Source of the DNA: JBBQZL01 sp038207745
GTDB taxonomy: Bacteria > Actinomycetota > Thermoleophilia > Solirubrobacterales > 70-9
DNA length: 7,564 bases
Assembly (NCBI GenBank): GCA_038207745.1
Contig: JBBQZL010000138.1
Coordinates: 1 to 7,564 of the forward strand
Direction of reading: 5' to 3'
Shown here: positions 1 to 7,564 of the stretch, one piece after another
Layout: the number at the start of each line of letters is the position of its first letter
Numbering within the stretch: position 1 is the first letter of the stretch
The notes under the pieces: generated by a model
What the model was told of the DNA's origin: nothing
Databases searched by the model: none
What the model saw: the letters and a program-made list of their open reading frames with translations, nothing else
Translations under genes and position numbers: made by a program

Positions 1-35
1 GAGAGTCCGTCACCCCGCGGTGCTAGAAGAGAGGA
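1..35 (+). other. Tail of an upstream gene or spacer before recN
   Basis: These 35 bases are too short to identify. One frame reads into TAG at 24-26, ten bases before the recN start, and could be the last seven codons of an upstream gene. The other two forward frames run on into recN and stop at 70-72 and 74-76. In many actinobacteria an NAD kinase gene lies directly upstream of recN, but nothing readable here confirms that. Confidence 0.25.
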
Positions 36-1721
36 GTGCTTCGAGAGCTTCGCATCGAGAACCTCCTTCTGATTGAGCGCGCCGAGCTGAGGCTCGGCGA
101 GGGCCTCAACGTGATCACCGGCGAGACCGGTGCCGGAAAGACCGTGCTTGCGCACTCGCTGGATCTCTTGATGGGCGGTCGGGCCCGCCCGCAGATTGTC
201 AGGCCCGGAGCCTCCGAGGCCTGGGTCGAGGGCACCTTTGACCTGCCCGAGGGCCTGCTCGCGGACCCCGACCTCGGTGACCTTGCGGAGCGGATATCCG
301 CAGACGCCACCGATCTGGTCCTGGGACGCCGCGTATCCAGCAGCGGCCGCACCAGCGCCTTCGTGGGCGGTCGTTCCGCGACGGCCGCCGACCTGAAGAT
401 GCTCGGCTCGCGGCTGCTCGCCTTCTATGGGCAGCACGAGCACCGCAGGCTGACCATCGCCTCGGCACAGATGGAGATCCTTGACGGGTTCGCGGGGCCC
501 CGGCATCTGGAGACACGCAATCGCTACCGGGACGCCTACCGCGAGCAGGCGCGGATAGTGGCCGAGCTCGAGGAGCTTCATGAGCGGGACGGCTCCAGGG
601 AGAGAGATCTCGACCTCTACCGGTTTGAACTTGGTGAGATTGAGGCGGTCGCAACCACTCCGGCCGAGGTGGCCGGGCTCGTTGCCGACCGGGACCGCCT
701 TCGCCATGCCGAGGGTCTTCGCGACGCAGCGCTGACCGCACTCGAGGTTACGACCGGGGGCGAGGACGATGGGACGAGCGGAGGGGCCGCAGCGCTCGGA
801 GCCGCATCCGAGTCACTGAGGTCACAGGCTGGGCTCGATGCGGGGCTCGATGAGATGGCCGCCCGCCTCACCGGGCTTGCCCTGGAGCTCGAGGACCTCA
901 GCAGTGACCTTCGCGGCTATCTGGATGGACTCGACTCCGACCCCGGCCGGCTGGTCGGGGTGGAGGAGAGGCTTGATGCGATCGACCGCCTCAGCCGCAA
1001 GCACGGCGGAAGCGTCGAGGCGGTCCTCGAGCATGCCGAGCGCTGCCGGGCCGAGATCGCACGACTCGAAGGGTCAGGAGAGAGGACGGCTGACCTGGAA
1101 TCCGCGCTCGCCGATGCGACCGTGCTTCGCGACGAGCTTGCCGCCGGACTGACCGACGGCCGCAGCGGGATAACTTCGAAGTTCGAGAAGCGGGTTGCCG
1201 AGGTGCTTGATCGCCTCGCGATGTCAGGTGCCTCGATCGAGGTCGTCCTCCGGCCCCATCCGGATTCCTTCGGTCCCAACGGTGCCGAGAGCGTCGAGCT
1301 GCGCCTGGCTCCAAACCCCGGCATCGAGGCCGCCCCGCTGGGTGACGCCGCCTCCGGCGGAGAGCTCTCGCGGGTGATGCTCGCCCTCACCGGGCTCGGT
1401 GACCGCGGCGCCGGTCAAACGCTCGTCTTCGATGAGATCGACGCCGGAATCGGCGGCAAGACGGCGCGGGTGGTGGGGGAGCGGTTGCGAGATCTCGGCA
1501 CGAGTCGTCAGGTCATCTGCATCACCCATCTTGCGCAGGTTGCCTCGCTGGCCTCGGTCCATTTCCGGATCGCCAAGAGCATTGAGTCGGGCGCCACGAG
1601 AGCAGAGGTCGAGCGGGTCGAAGATGACGATCTGATCGAAGAGATCTGCAGGATGCTCGGCGCAACAAGTTCCGACGAGGCGGCGAGCCGTCACGCTCGT
1701 GAACTTCTTGCCGCAGCCTGA
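36..1721 (+). CDS. recN: DNA repair protein RecN
   Basis: RecN is a cytoplasmic SMC-like ATPase that acts at DNA double-strand breaks during RecA-dependent recombinational repair. The 561-residue protein is of normal family length. It shows an N-terminal ATPase half with Walker A GETGAGKT at residues 29-36 and the family-typical FYGQHEH block around 130-136. A long Glu/Arg/Leu-rich middle (about 150-385) is consistent with the coiled-coil arm. The C-terminal ATPase half has signature SGGELSR at 440-446, Walker B LVFDEIDAG from 463 and the ITHLAQVA H-loop with His498. The GTG start is well fixed: an in-frame TAG lies at 24-26 and no other start codon lies between it and GTG. A purine-rich AGAGGA run abuts the start, so ribosome-binding-site spacing is unusually short. 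The stop is TGA, and steA follows after 86 bases. No SOS-type operator is recognisable in the 35 bases available upstream. Confidence 0.97.
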   Translation: MLRELRIENLLLIERAELRLGEGLNVITGETGAGKTVLAHSLDLLMGGRARPQIVRPGASEAWVEGTFDLPEGLLADPDLGDLAERISADATDLVLGRRVSSSGRTSAFVGGRSATAADLKMLGSRLLAFYGQHEHRRLTIASAQMEILDGFAGPRHLETRNRYRDAYREQARIVAELEELHERDGSRERDLDLYRFELGEIEAVATTPAEVAGLVADRDRLRHAEGLRDAALTALEVTTGGEDDGTSGGAAALGAASESLRSQAGLDAGLDEMAARLTGLALELEDLSSDLRGYLDGLDSDPGRLVGVEERLDAIDRLSRKHGGSVEAVLEHAERCRAEIARLEGSGERTADLESALADATVLRDELAAGLTDGRSGITSKFEKRVAEVLDRLAMSGASIEVVLRPHPDSFGPNGAESVELRLAPNPGIEAAPLGDAASGGELSRVMLALTGLGDRGAGQTLVFDEIDAGIGGKTARVVGERLRDLGTSRQVICITHLAQVASLASVHFRIAKSIESGATRAEVERVEDDDLIEEICRMLGATSSDEAASRHARELLAAA

Positions 1722-1726
1722 ATTGC

Positions 1727-1739
1727 GTACCGGCGGTAC
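1727..1739. repeat. 13-bp palindrome in the recN-steA spacer
   Basis: Perfect 6-bp arms GTACCG and CGGTAC are separated by a single G, starting six bases after the recN stop codon. A one-base loop cannot form a terminator hairpin as it stands and no T run follows, so if functional it is more likely a protein-binding site. It overlaps the candidate -10 hexamer at 1737-1742. It may also be chance. Confidence 0.4.
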
Positions 1740-1742
1740 CCT
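1737..1742 (+). promoter_or_regulatory. Candidate -10 element upstream of steA
   Basis: TACCCT matches the actinobacterial TANNNT -10 pattern. It lies six bases upstream of ATG 1749, the spacing expected if transcription began at or next to that ATG (a leaderless transcript). No convincing -35 is visible at the right distance. The match is short and could occur by chance. Confidence 0.3.
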
Positions 1743-1748
1743 GATCGC

Positions 1749-1808
1749 ATGGTCTTGCCCTGCCCAGAGCACCCGACCCGGCGTCGCCGCGCCCGGAAAT
1801 CAAGCTGA
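1749..1808 (+). CDS. Possible 19-codon leader ORF overlapping the steA start
   Basis: An ATG at 1749 opens a 19-residue frame (MVLPCPEHPT followed by an Arg-rich tail RRRRARKSS). It ends with TGA at 1806-1808, and its last base is the A of the steA ATG (TGATG). This geometry would allow translational coupling. A candidate -10 hexamer sits six bases upstream, and steA itself has no clear Shine-Dalgarno sequence, so coupled initiation would be a way to translate it. No homologue is recognised. The frame is short enough to be accidental, so this is a hypothesis. Confidence 0.2.
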   Translation: MVLPCPEHPTRRRRARKSS

Positions 1809-2989
1809 TGGCGGGGTCTCCGGGGCTCCGGCTTGTCGGTCGACGGGGCGTTCCTGAAGCCGTACCGATCCAGATCCACGGGACGCTGAGGCTCGGTCGC
1901 AAGACCAAGAATCTGGTCAAGTCGCTGAAGCCGGCCGACATCGCGGTGATCAATCACACCAACCTCGACCGGATAGCGGCCGAGGACCTGGTCAAGACCG
2001 GGGTTGCGGCGGTGATCAACGCGGCAGAGTCATCCACCGGCCGCTATCCGAACTCGGGTCCGTTGCTTCTCGCGCAGGCCGGAGTGCGGCTGATCGACGC
2101 ACCGGGGGCTTCCGTGTTCGAGCTGCTCGACGACGGGCAGGAGGCGACGATCGAGGGTGCCACGGTCTTCGTCGACGGCAAGGAGATTCTCAGGGGACGG
2201 GTGCTCGGGGTCGTCGAGCTGACTTCGCAGCTCGACGAGTAGCGCGCCCGGATCGGTGAGGCGATCGAGGATTTCGCTTCGAACACGGTCAACTACATGC
2301 GCGAGGAGAGCGATCTTCTCGCCGGCGACCTGGATTTCCCGGAGACCCGGACCGACTTTCGTGACCGCCACGTCCTGATCGTGGTCCGCGGCACCACCCA
2401 CCGCCATGACCTCAAGACCCTGCGTCCATATATTCGTGACGTGAAGCCGATTCTGGTCGCCGTCGACGGCGGCGCGGACGCGATCATCGAGATGGGAATG
2501 AAGCCCGACATCGTGCTGGGCGACATGGATTCGGCCACCGACGCCGCGCTTGGATGCGGCGCCGAGCTGATGGTTCACGGCTACGAGGACGGGCACGCGC
2601 CGGGGCGCGATCGGCTTGTCGAACTCGGACTCGATTACACGGTGGTCCCCGCGGTCGGCACCAGCCAGGACGTCGCGATGTTGCTCGCCTTTGAACGCGG
2701 AGCGGCGCTGATCGTCAGCGTCGGCGCCCACTTCAACCTGATCGAGTTTCTCGACAAGAACCGTGAGGGCATGTCGTCGACCTTCCTCACACGTCTGCGG
2801 ATCGGTGAGGTTCTCGTCGATGCCAAGGGCGTCAGCCGCCTCTACAACCCGGGCGTCGGACTGGGACCAATGACCCTGTTCATGGTCGCCTTCGCCGCTC
2901 TGCTGATCATCGTCATCGTCACCTCACCGGCCCTTGACGGACTGATGCAGCTGATCTGGCTGAAGATCAGAATTCTGCTGGGGCTCTAG
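1808..2989 (+). pseudogene. steA: SteA-like cell-division protein, interrupted by in-frame TAG
   Basis: This is the SteA family (Rv1697-like), which in Corynebacteriales works with SteB in cell separation at the septum. The cytoplasmic part resembles the thiamin pyrophosphokinase fold, and a C-terminal membrane anchor follows. Read through 2240-2242, the product is 393 residues, about the family length. The N-terminal part (1-144) has the family-like SGRYPN motif. The fold motifs VDGGAD (Asp220) and GDMDS (Asp239, Asp241) are present, then a block ending STFLTRLR and VDAKGVSRLY, and a hydrophobic segment at about 355-373. Codon 145 is TAG in the same frame as both halves, and the codons after it (RARIGEAIEDFASNT) match the family connector, so no segment is missing. 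One C-to-T change from CAG (Gln) would explain it. The ATG at 2297 has no ribosome binding site, so a separate second protein is unlikely. The start at 1808 is the only reasonable in-frame start after recN but lacks a clear ribosome binding site. Family assignment is firm; whether the lesion is biological is open. Confidence 0.88.
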
Positions 2990-3016
2990 ATGCACGGTCC
3001 CCGGCACGCGGTCGAA

Positions 3017-3022
3017 TAGCCT
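3017..3022 (+). promoter_or_regulatory. Candidate -10 element upstream of mctB
   Basis: TAGCCT fits the TANNNT -10 pattern and ends nine bases before the mctB ATG. Transcription would then begin only two or three bases before the start codon. The mctB start has no Shine-Dalgarno sequence, which agrees with leaderless or near-leaderless initiation. No -35 is recognisable. The hexamer's TAG also closes a nine-codon frame that begins at 2990, immediately after the steA stop. Confidence 0.35.
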
Positions 3023-3031
3023 CCACGCCCT

Positions 3032-3922
3032 ATGGGGTTCAGCGCGAGATACCACGCGGCATCGCTTGCCGCCGTCTTCATCGCACTCGCGGTCGGGATT
3101 CTGATCGGTTCCGAGTTCGGCGGAAAGGTGATCTCGAACGCGCGGCAGGGGCTGGAGGACAGCCTGACCCAGAACCTCAATGAGGAAAGGGATCGCGGCG
3201 ACGAGCTCTCATCCCAGCTCGACCGGGCAAATGAGTTCGGCGAGCGCGTCTATCCCGGGCTTGTCGATGGCAGCCTGCGCGGCAAGAAGATTGGAGTGCT
3301 GGCGCTCGGCGGTCTTCCGGAGGGCACGCTCAGCGACATCGAGGCAGCGCTCGAGCCGACCGGCGCGGAGATCACGGCTGTCGGTGTGGTTCGCGCGCCT
3401 CCGAATCCCGATGACTTCGCCTCCTCGCTGTCGGAGACCAAATTCTCGGCCGTGGCCCAGGATCAGAACCTCTTCGGCGACCTCGGCATTGCGACCGGAA
3501 AGCAGCTCGTCGATGGTGGAAGAATCCTCAACCGGGTCGACGGGGATCTCTTTTCCCGGGTCAGTGGCGAGTTCACCAACCTCGACGCGGTTATCGTCAC
3601 CAGGGCCCAGCCGGACAATCTCAATGGCGGCGAGGTTGCCGCGACGCAGCGGCTTGAAAACGGCCTGATCAAGGGACTTTCGAGCACCGGGGTCCGCGTG
3701 ATCGGCATTGAGGCCTCCGACACTGATCCATCGTCGATCACCTTTTTTGACGGTCGTGGTATCTCGAGCGTCGACGATGTCGACCTGGTTGCCGGCCGCG
3801 TCGCCGCGGTATTCGCATTGCTGGGCGCCGAGGGCAGCTTCGGCGTCAAGTCAACGGCCGACCGTCTGCTTCCTGACCTGCTCACCCCACCGAAGACAGC
3901 TCAGCCGACCAAGGGCGGGTGA
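3032..3922 (+). CDS. mctB: MctB/SteB-family membrane-anchored protein (copper transporter family)
   Basis: This is a member of the MctB family (Pfam copper transport outer membrane protein, former DUF3186). The mycobacterial homologue limits copper accumulation; the corynebacterial one, SteB, acts with SteA in cell separation. The 296-residue protein opens with the family pattern FSARYHAASLAAVF, a single hydrophobic segment at about residues 9-27. A charged heptad-like stretch follows (about 40-70), likely a short coiled coil. The remainder is an alpha/beta domain (GKKIGVLALGG near 84-94, GVRVIGIEA, then GVKSTADRLLP near the C-terminus), predicted outside the membrane. The C-terminus is Pro/Lys-rich. 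The start is the only one possible: in-frame TAG at 3017-3019 precedes it closely. The gene lies 42 bases after steA and five bases before the next start, as expected for a co-transcribed envelope block. No obvious Cys/Met/His copper-binding cluster is seen, so the division role may fit better than copper transport. Confidence 0.9.
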   Translation: MGFSARYHAASLAAVFIALAVGILIGSEFGGKVISNARQGLEDSLTQNLNEERDRGDELSSQLDRANEFGERVYPGLVDGSLRGKKIGVLALGGLPEGTLSDIEAALEPTGAEITAVGVVRAPPNPDDFASSLSETKFSAVAQDQNLFGDLGIATGKQLVDGGRILNRVDGDLFSRVSGEFTNLDAVIVTRAQPDNLNGGEVAATQRLENGLIKGLSSTGVRVIGIEASDTDPSSITFFDGRGISSVDDVDLVAGRVAAVFALLGAEGSFGVKSTADRLLPDLLTPPKTAQPTKGG

Positions 3923-3926
3923 CGCC

Positions 3927-4765
3927 TTGGAGTGGGTGGGCCTGCCGCTCTCGATCGTTGTCGGCGCACTGCTGATCCCGGCCGGAATGCGTGGTCTGCT
4001 CGGGGCCGGGCACACGAGGATCAACTTCCGCGGTGTCACGGTCGCCTTTCCACTCGGGGTGATCCTGACCACGACCGCGTTGGTTGCCCTGGCGCCGCTC
4101 GCCTTCCTGAACGATCGCGCCGACCTCGAGCTGCTCGACCCCGATCTCCGTCGCTGGATCACCTACCTGATCGGGATCGCCTTTCTCGGTCTGCTCGACG
4201 ACGCGCTTGGCCGGGGCGCGGCGACCGACACGCCGAGGGGTGGAGGGGACACGGCCGAGCGCTGTTTTCGGGAAGCCTCACGACCGGAGTGGTCAAGGGC
4301 CTCGGCGCACTTGCCCTGGCGGCCTATGTGGTCAGCGGCACCGGCCGTGAGTCGCTCGAGTACATCGCCGATGTCGCACTCTTGATCTTCTACACGAATC
4401 TCTTCAATCTCTTTGACCTCCGGCCGGGTCGGGCAGAGAAGGCGCTGGTGATCCTCTGCATCGGCCTCTGCGTCGGTTTCTGGACTCTTGTCCCGGTCGA
4501 ACTCCTCGGCGTCTTCCTCGGCCCAGTCCTGGTCGGGGCCTGGTTCACGTTGCGGGAAAAGGCGATGCTCGGCGACACCGGATCGAACCTGCTCGGGGCG
4601 ATGGCGGGGGTCTGGTTGCTCGCGACCCTTGACGACACCGGGCGATTGGCCGCTCTCGGGATAGCGATCGCGATCACGATTTACGGGGAGTTTCGGTCAA
4701 TTTCAAAGACCGTCGATTCGTTTCCGCCACTTCGACTACTAGACTCGCTGGGGAGACCCAAGTGA
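3927..4765 (+). pseudogene. MraY/WecA-like lipid-carrier sugar-phosphate transferase, one-base frameshift
   Basis: This gene resembles the polyprenyl-phosphate N-acetylhexosamine-1-phosphate transferase superfamily (glycosyltransferase family 4; MraY, WecA, TagO). Those enzymes move a sugar phosphate from a UDP-sugar to a membrane lipid carrier in envelope glycan synthesis. From TTG 3927 the first part gives several hydrophobic segments and the LLDD motif (Asp91, Asp92). The frame must then change inside the G run 4237-4240: before it the family-like TPRG is read, and after it WRGHGRALFSG in the next frame. One extra G restores a 279-residue polytopic protein with NLFNLFD (Asn158, Asn161, Asp164) and LGDTGSN (Asp217), about nine membrane segments in all. 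Unrepaired, the frame runs to a TGA at 4383-4385 and gives about 152 residues. The catalytic loop reads DLRPGR where WecA/MraY have D-G-x-D-G, so the exact substrate is unknown. GTG 3936 is an alternative start. It follows mctB by five bases. Confidence 0.82.
4717..4745 (+). promoter_or_regulatory. Candidate pyrG promoter inside the end of the transferase gene
   Basis: TTCGTT at 4717-4722 and TAGACT at 4740-4745 are separated by 17 bases, a normal -35/-10 spacing, and the -10 fits TANNNT. Transcription would start at about 4750-4753, in a run of four G, and leave a leader of about 80 bases before pyrG. The -35 is a weak match. This is inferred from spacing alone. Confidence 0.3.
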
Positions 4766-4832
4766 TCATCCCCTTGAGACACATCCCCACTGCTGAGCGC
4801 CCCAGCCGGGCACCTGCATCTCGGGGACCCTC
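4746..4832 (+). promoter_or_regulatory. pyrG leader with competing G-rich and C-rich segments
   Basis: The leader holds GGGGA at 4750-4754 and again at 4823-4827. The second copy sits five bases before the pyrG ATG and is the likely ribosome binding site. TCCCC occurs at 4769-4773 and 4784-4788. GCTGGGG at 4747-4753 is also exactly complementary to CCCCAGC at 4800-4806. The same C-rich segments could thus pair either with the 5' end or with the ribosome binding site. No T-run terminator is present. The Bacillus pyrG mechanism needs transcripts beginning GGGC, which is not seen here. Regulatory function is only a possibility. Confidence 0.25.
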
Positions 4833-6545
<1,713 letters not shown>

Positions 6546-6557
6546 CCCTTCCGGCTC

Positions 6558-7564
6558 GTGCAGTCGCGCTTCGTCCGCCTCTGCGAGACCTCGAGCCCGA
6601 CAGGGTCTCAGCGCCAGGTGACCGATATGCTCGCCGCCGAACTACGTGACCTCGGTCTGAGCGTTTCCGAGGATGGCGCGGCGACGACCGTCGGAGCAGA
6701 CGCCGGCAACCTGGTCGCCCGTCTCCCGGGCGAGTTCGACAGATGGGTGATGTTCTGCGCCCACCTCGACACCGTTCCCCACGTTGGACCGATCGAGGTC
6801 GACCTGATCGACGGTGTCTACGGAAGCCGCGGAGAGACGATTCTCGGCGCCGACAACAAGGCCGCCGTAACTGTCATCGTCGAGTTGATCAAGCGGGCGA
6901 TCCTTGGCGAGCCGAAGGTGGGGATCGAGTTGGTACTGACCGCGTCGGAGGAGATCGGCCTGCTCGGCGCCAAGGCGTTTGACCTCGGGACCCTCCACTC
7001 AGAAGTCGGGTTCGTACTCGACCACGCCAGCCCGATCGGCGAGGTGATCACGACCGCGCCGACATATCAGCGTCTGATCGCGGATTTTCAGGGCCGCGAG
7101 GCACATGCCGGGATCCGGCCCGAAGACGGCCAGAGCGCGATCGAGGCGGCAGCCGCCGCGATCTCCGCAATGAAGCTCGGTCGCATCGACGGCACTTCGA
7201 CCGCAAATGTCGGGGTGATCGCCGGTGGCACCGCGGGAAATGTCGTGCCGGCGCACTGCATGATCGAGGCGGAGGCCCGCAGCACCGTTTCGGGCCGGGC
7301 CTCGGAAATGATCGGCGAGATGGCCGATGTCTGCGCCTGGGCGGCGAATGATCGCGGCTGCGATCTCGATCTCCGGATCGAGGAGATCTTCCGGGCCTAC
7401 TCGATTCCCGATGATTCAGAAGCGCTCCGGCTTGCCGACGCGGCGCTCAGGAGGGTCGGAATCGAGCCACTCCATGTTGCCACCGGAGGTGGGAGCGATT
7501 CAAACGCGTTCGTCGCCGCCGGCTTCGACAGCATCCTCCTGGCAAACGGCACCACCGCCAACCA
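6558..7564 (+). CDS. M20-family metallopeptidase, PepT-like (3' truncated by window)
   Basis: This is a zinc-dependent M20-family peptidase most like the peptidase T-type subgroup, presumably cytoplasmic and acting on short peptides or N-acyl amino acids. The window holds 335 complete codons from GTG 6558; the C-terminus is missing. Metal and catalytic residues are in place: HLDTVP with His69 and Asp71, GADNKA with bridging Asp99, SEEIG with Glu131/Glu132, and Asp155 in LDHASP. The lid/dimerisation domain begins near 165 and carries REAHAG with His183. Late in the visible part come TGGGSDSNAF and LANGTTANH, the latter probably holding the last metal-binding His. The GTG is the first start after the in-frame pyrG stop; no Shine-Dalgarno sequence is seen, and the 12-base spacing suggests co-transcription with pyrG. 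GTG 6618 and ATG 6627 are less likely because the family-typical FVRLCETSSPTG stretch precedes them. The real substrate cannot be told from sequence. Confidence 0.93.
   Translation, partial: MQSRFVRLCETSSPTGSQRQVTDMLAAELRDLGLSVSEDGAATTVGADAGNLVARLPGEFDRWVMFCAHLDTVPHVGPIEVDLIDGVYGSRGETILGADNKAAVTVIVELIKRAILGEPKVGIELVLTASEEIGLLGAKAFDLGTLHSEVGFVLDHASPIGEVITTAPTYQRLIADFQGREAHAGIRPEDGQSAIEAAAAAISAMKLGRIDGTSTANVGVIAGGTAGNVVPAHCMIEAEARSTVSGRASEMIGEMADVCAWAANDRGCDLDLRIEEIFRAYSIPDDSEALRLADAALRRVGIEPLHVATGGGSDSNAFVAAGFDSILLANGTTAN

Noticed and set aside
2240..2242. TAG read as pyrrolysine or a general sense codon
   Set aside because: steA itself terminates with TAG at 2987-2989. No pyrrolysine genes are in the window, and no stem-loop insertion element was looked for or found by eye.
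2030..2731. 233-codon - strand frame across the steA interruption
   Set aside because: The + strand has clear SteA homology on both sides and across the region. The - strand translation shows no recognisable motif.
2297..2989. Second half of steA as an independent gene starting at ATG 2297
   Set aside because: There is no Shine-Dalgarno sequence or -10 element before this ATG, and conserved SteA residues lie upstream of it back to the TAG. It is better explained as the rest of one interrupted gene.
4233..4243. Programmed -1 frameshift in the transferase gene
   Set aside because: The codons CCG AGG GGT do not form a standard X XXY YYZ slippery heptamer. A missing G in the run explains the break more simply.
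6546..6557. Terminator between pyrG and the M20 peptidase
   Set aside because: Only 12 bases separate the genes, with no inverted repeat or T run.

Overview
The window is high-GC bacterial DNA from a chromosome, with every supported gene on the + strand. Gene content and order (recN, steA, mctB/steB, a small MraY/WecA-like membrane transferase, pyrG, an M20 peptidase) fit an actinobacterium. My best guess, from family resemblance alone, is a deep-branching class such as Thermoleophilia (Solirubrobacterales). No mobile element, CRISPR array, tRNA or rRNA is visible.

Layout: 1-35 is the end of whatever precedes recN. 36-1721 is an intact recN for DNA double-strand-break repair. 1722-1807 is a short spacer with a 13-bp palindrome, a possible -10 element and a possible 19-codon leader ORF that overlaps the steA start. 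1808-2989 is steA, interrupted by an in-frame TAG at 2240-2242; homology and frame continue straight through it. 3032-3922 is an intact mctB/steB. 3927-4765 is a polytopic lipid-carrier sugar-phosphate-transferase-like gene whose frame breaks at a G run (4237-4240). 4766-4832 belongs to a pyrG leader with competing G-rich and C-rich segments. 4833-6545 is an intact pyrG. 6558-7564 is an M20 peptidase cut off by the window end.

How the genes fit together: recN and pyrG are housekeeping genes (repair, CTP synthesis). Between them, SteA and SteB/MctB are known in Corynebacteriales as a pair acting in cell separation or the envelope, and the adjacent membrane transferase suggests an envelope-glycan role for the three-gene block. 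The main oddity is that two of these three envelope genes carry a single-base lesion (a nonsense codon and a one-base deletion), while mctB between them and the flanking housekeeping genes are open. Assembly or sequencing errors, and genuine recent gene loss, are the leading explanations; recoding is less likely. I see no clearly new multi-gene system. The least understood part is the SteA-SteB-transferase block.
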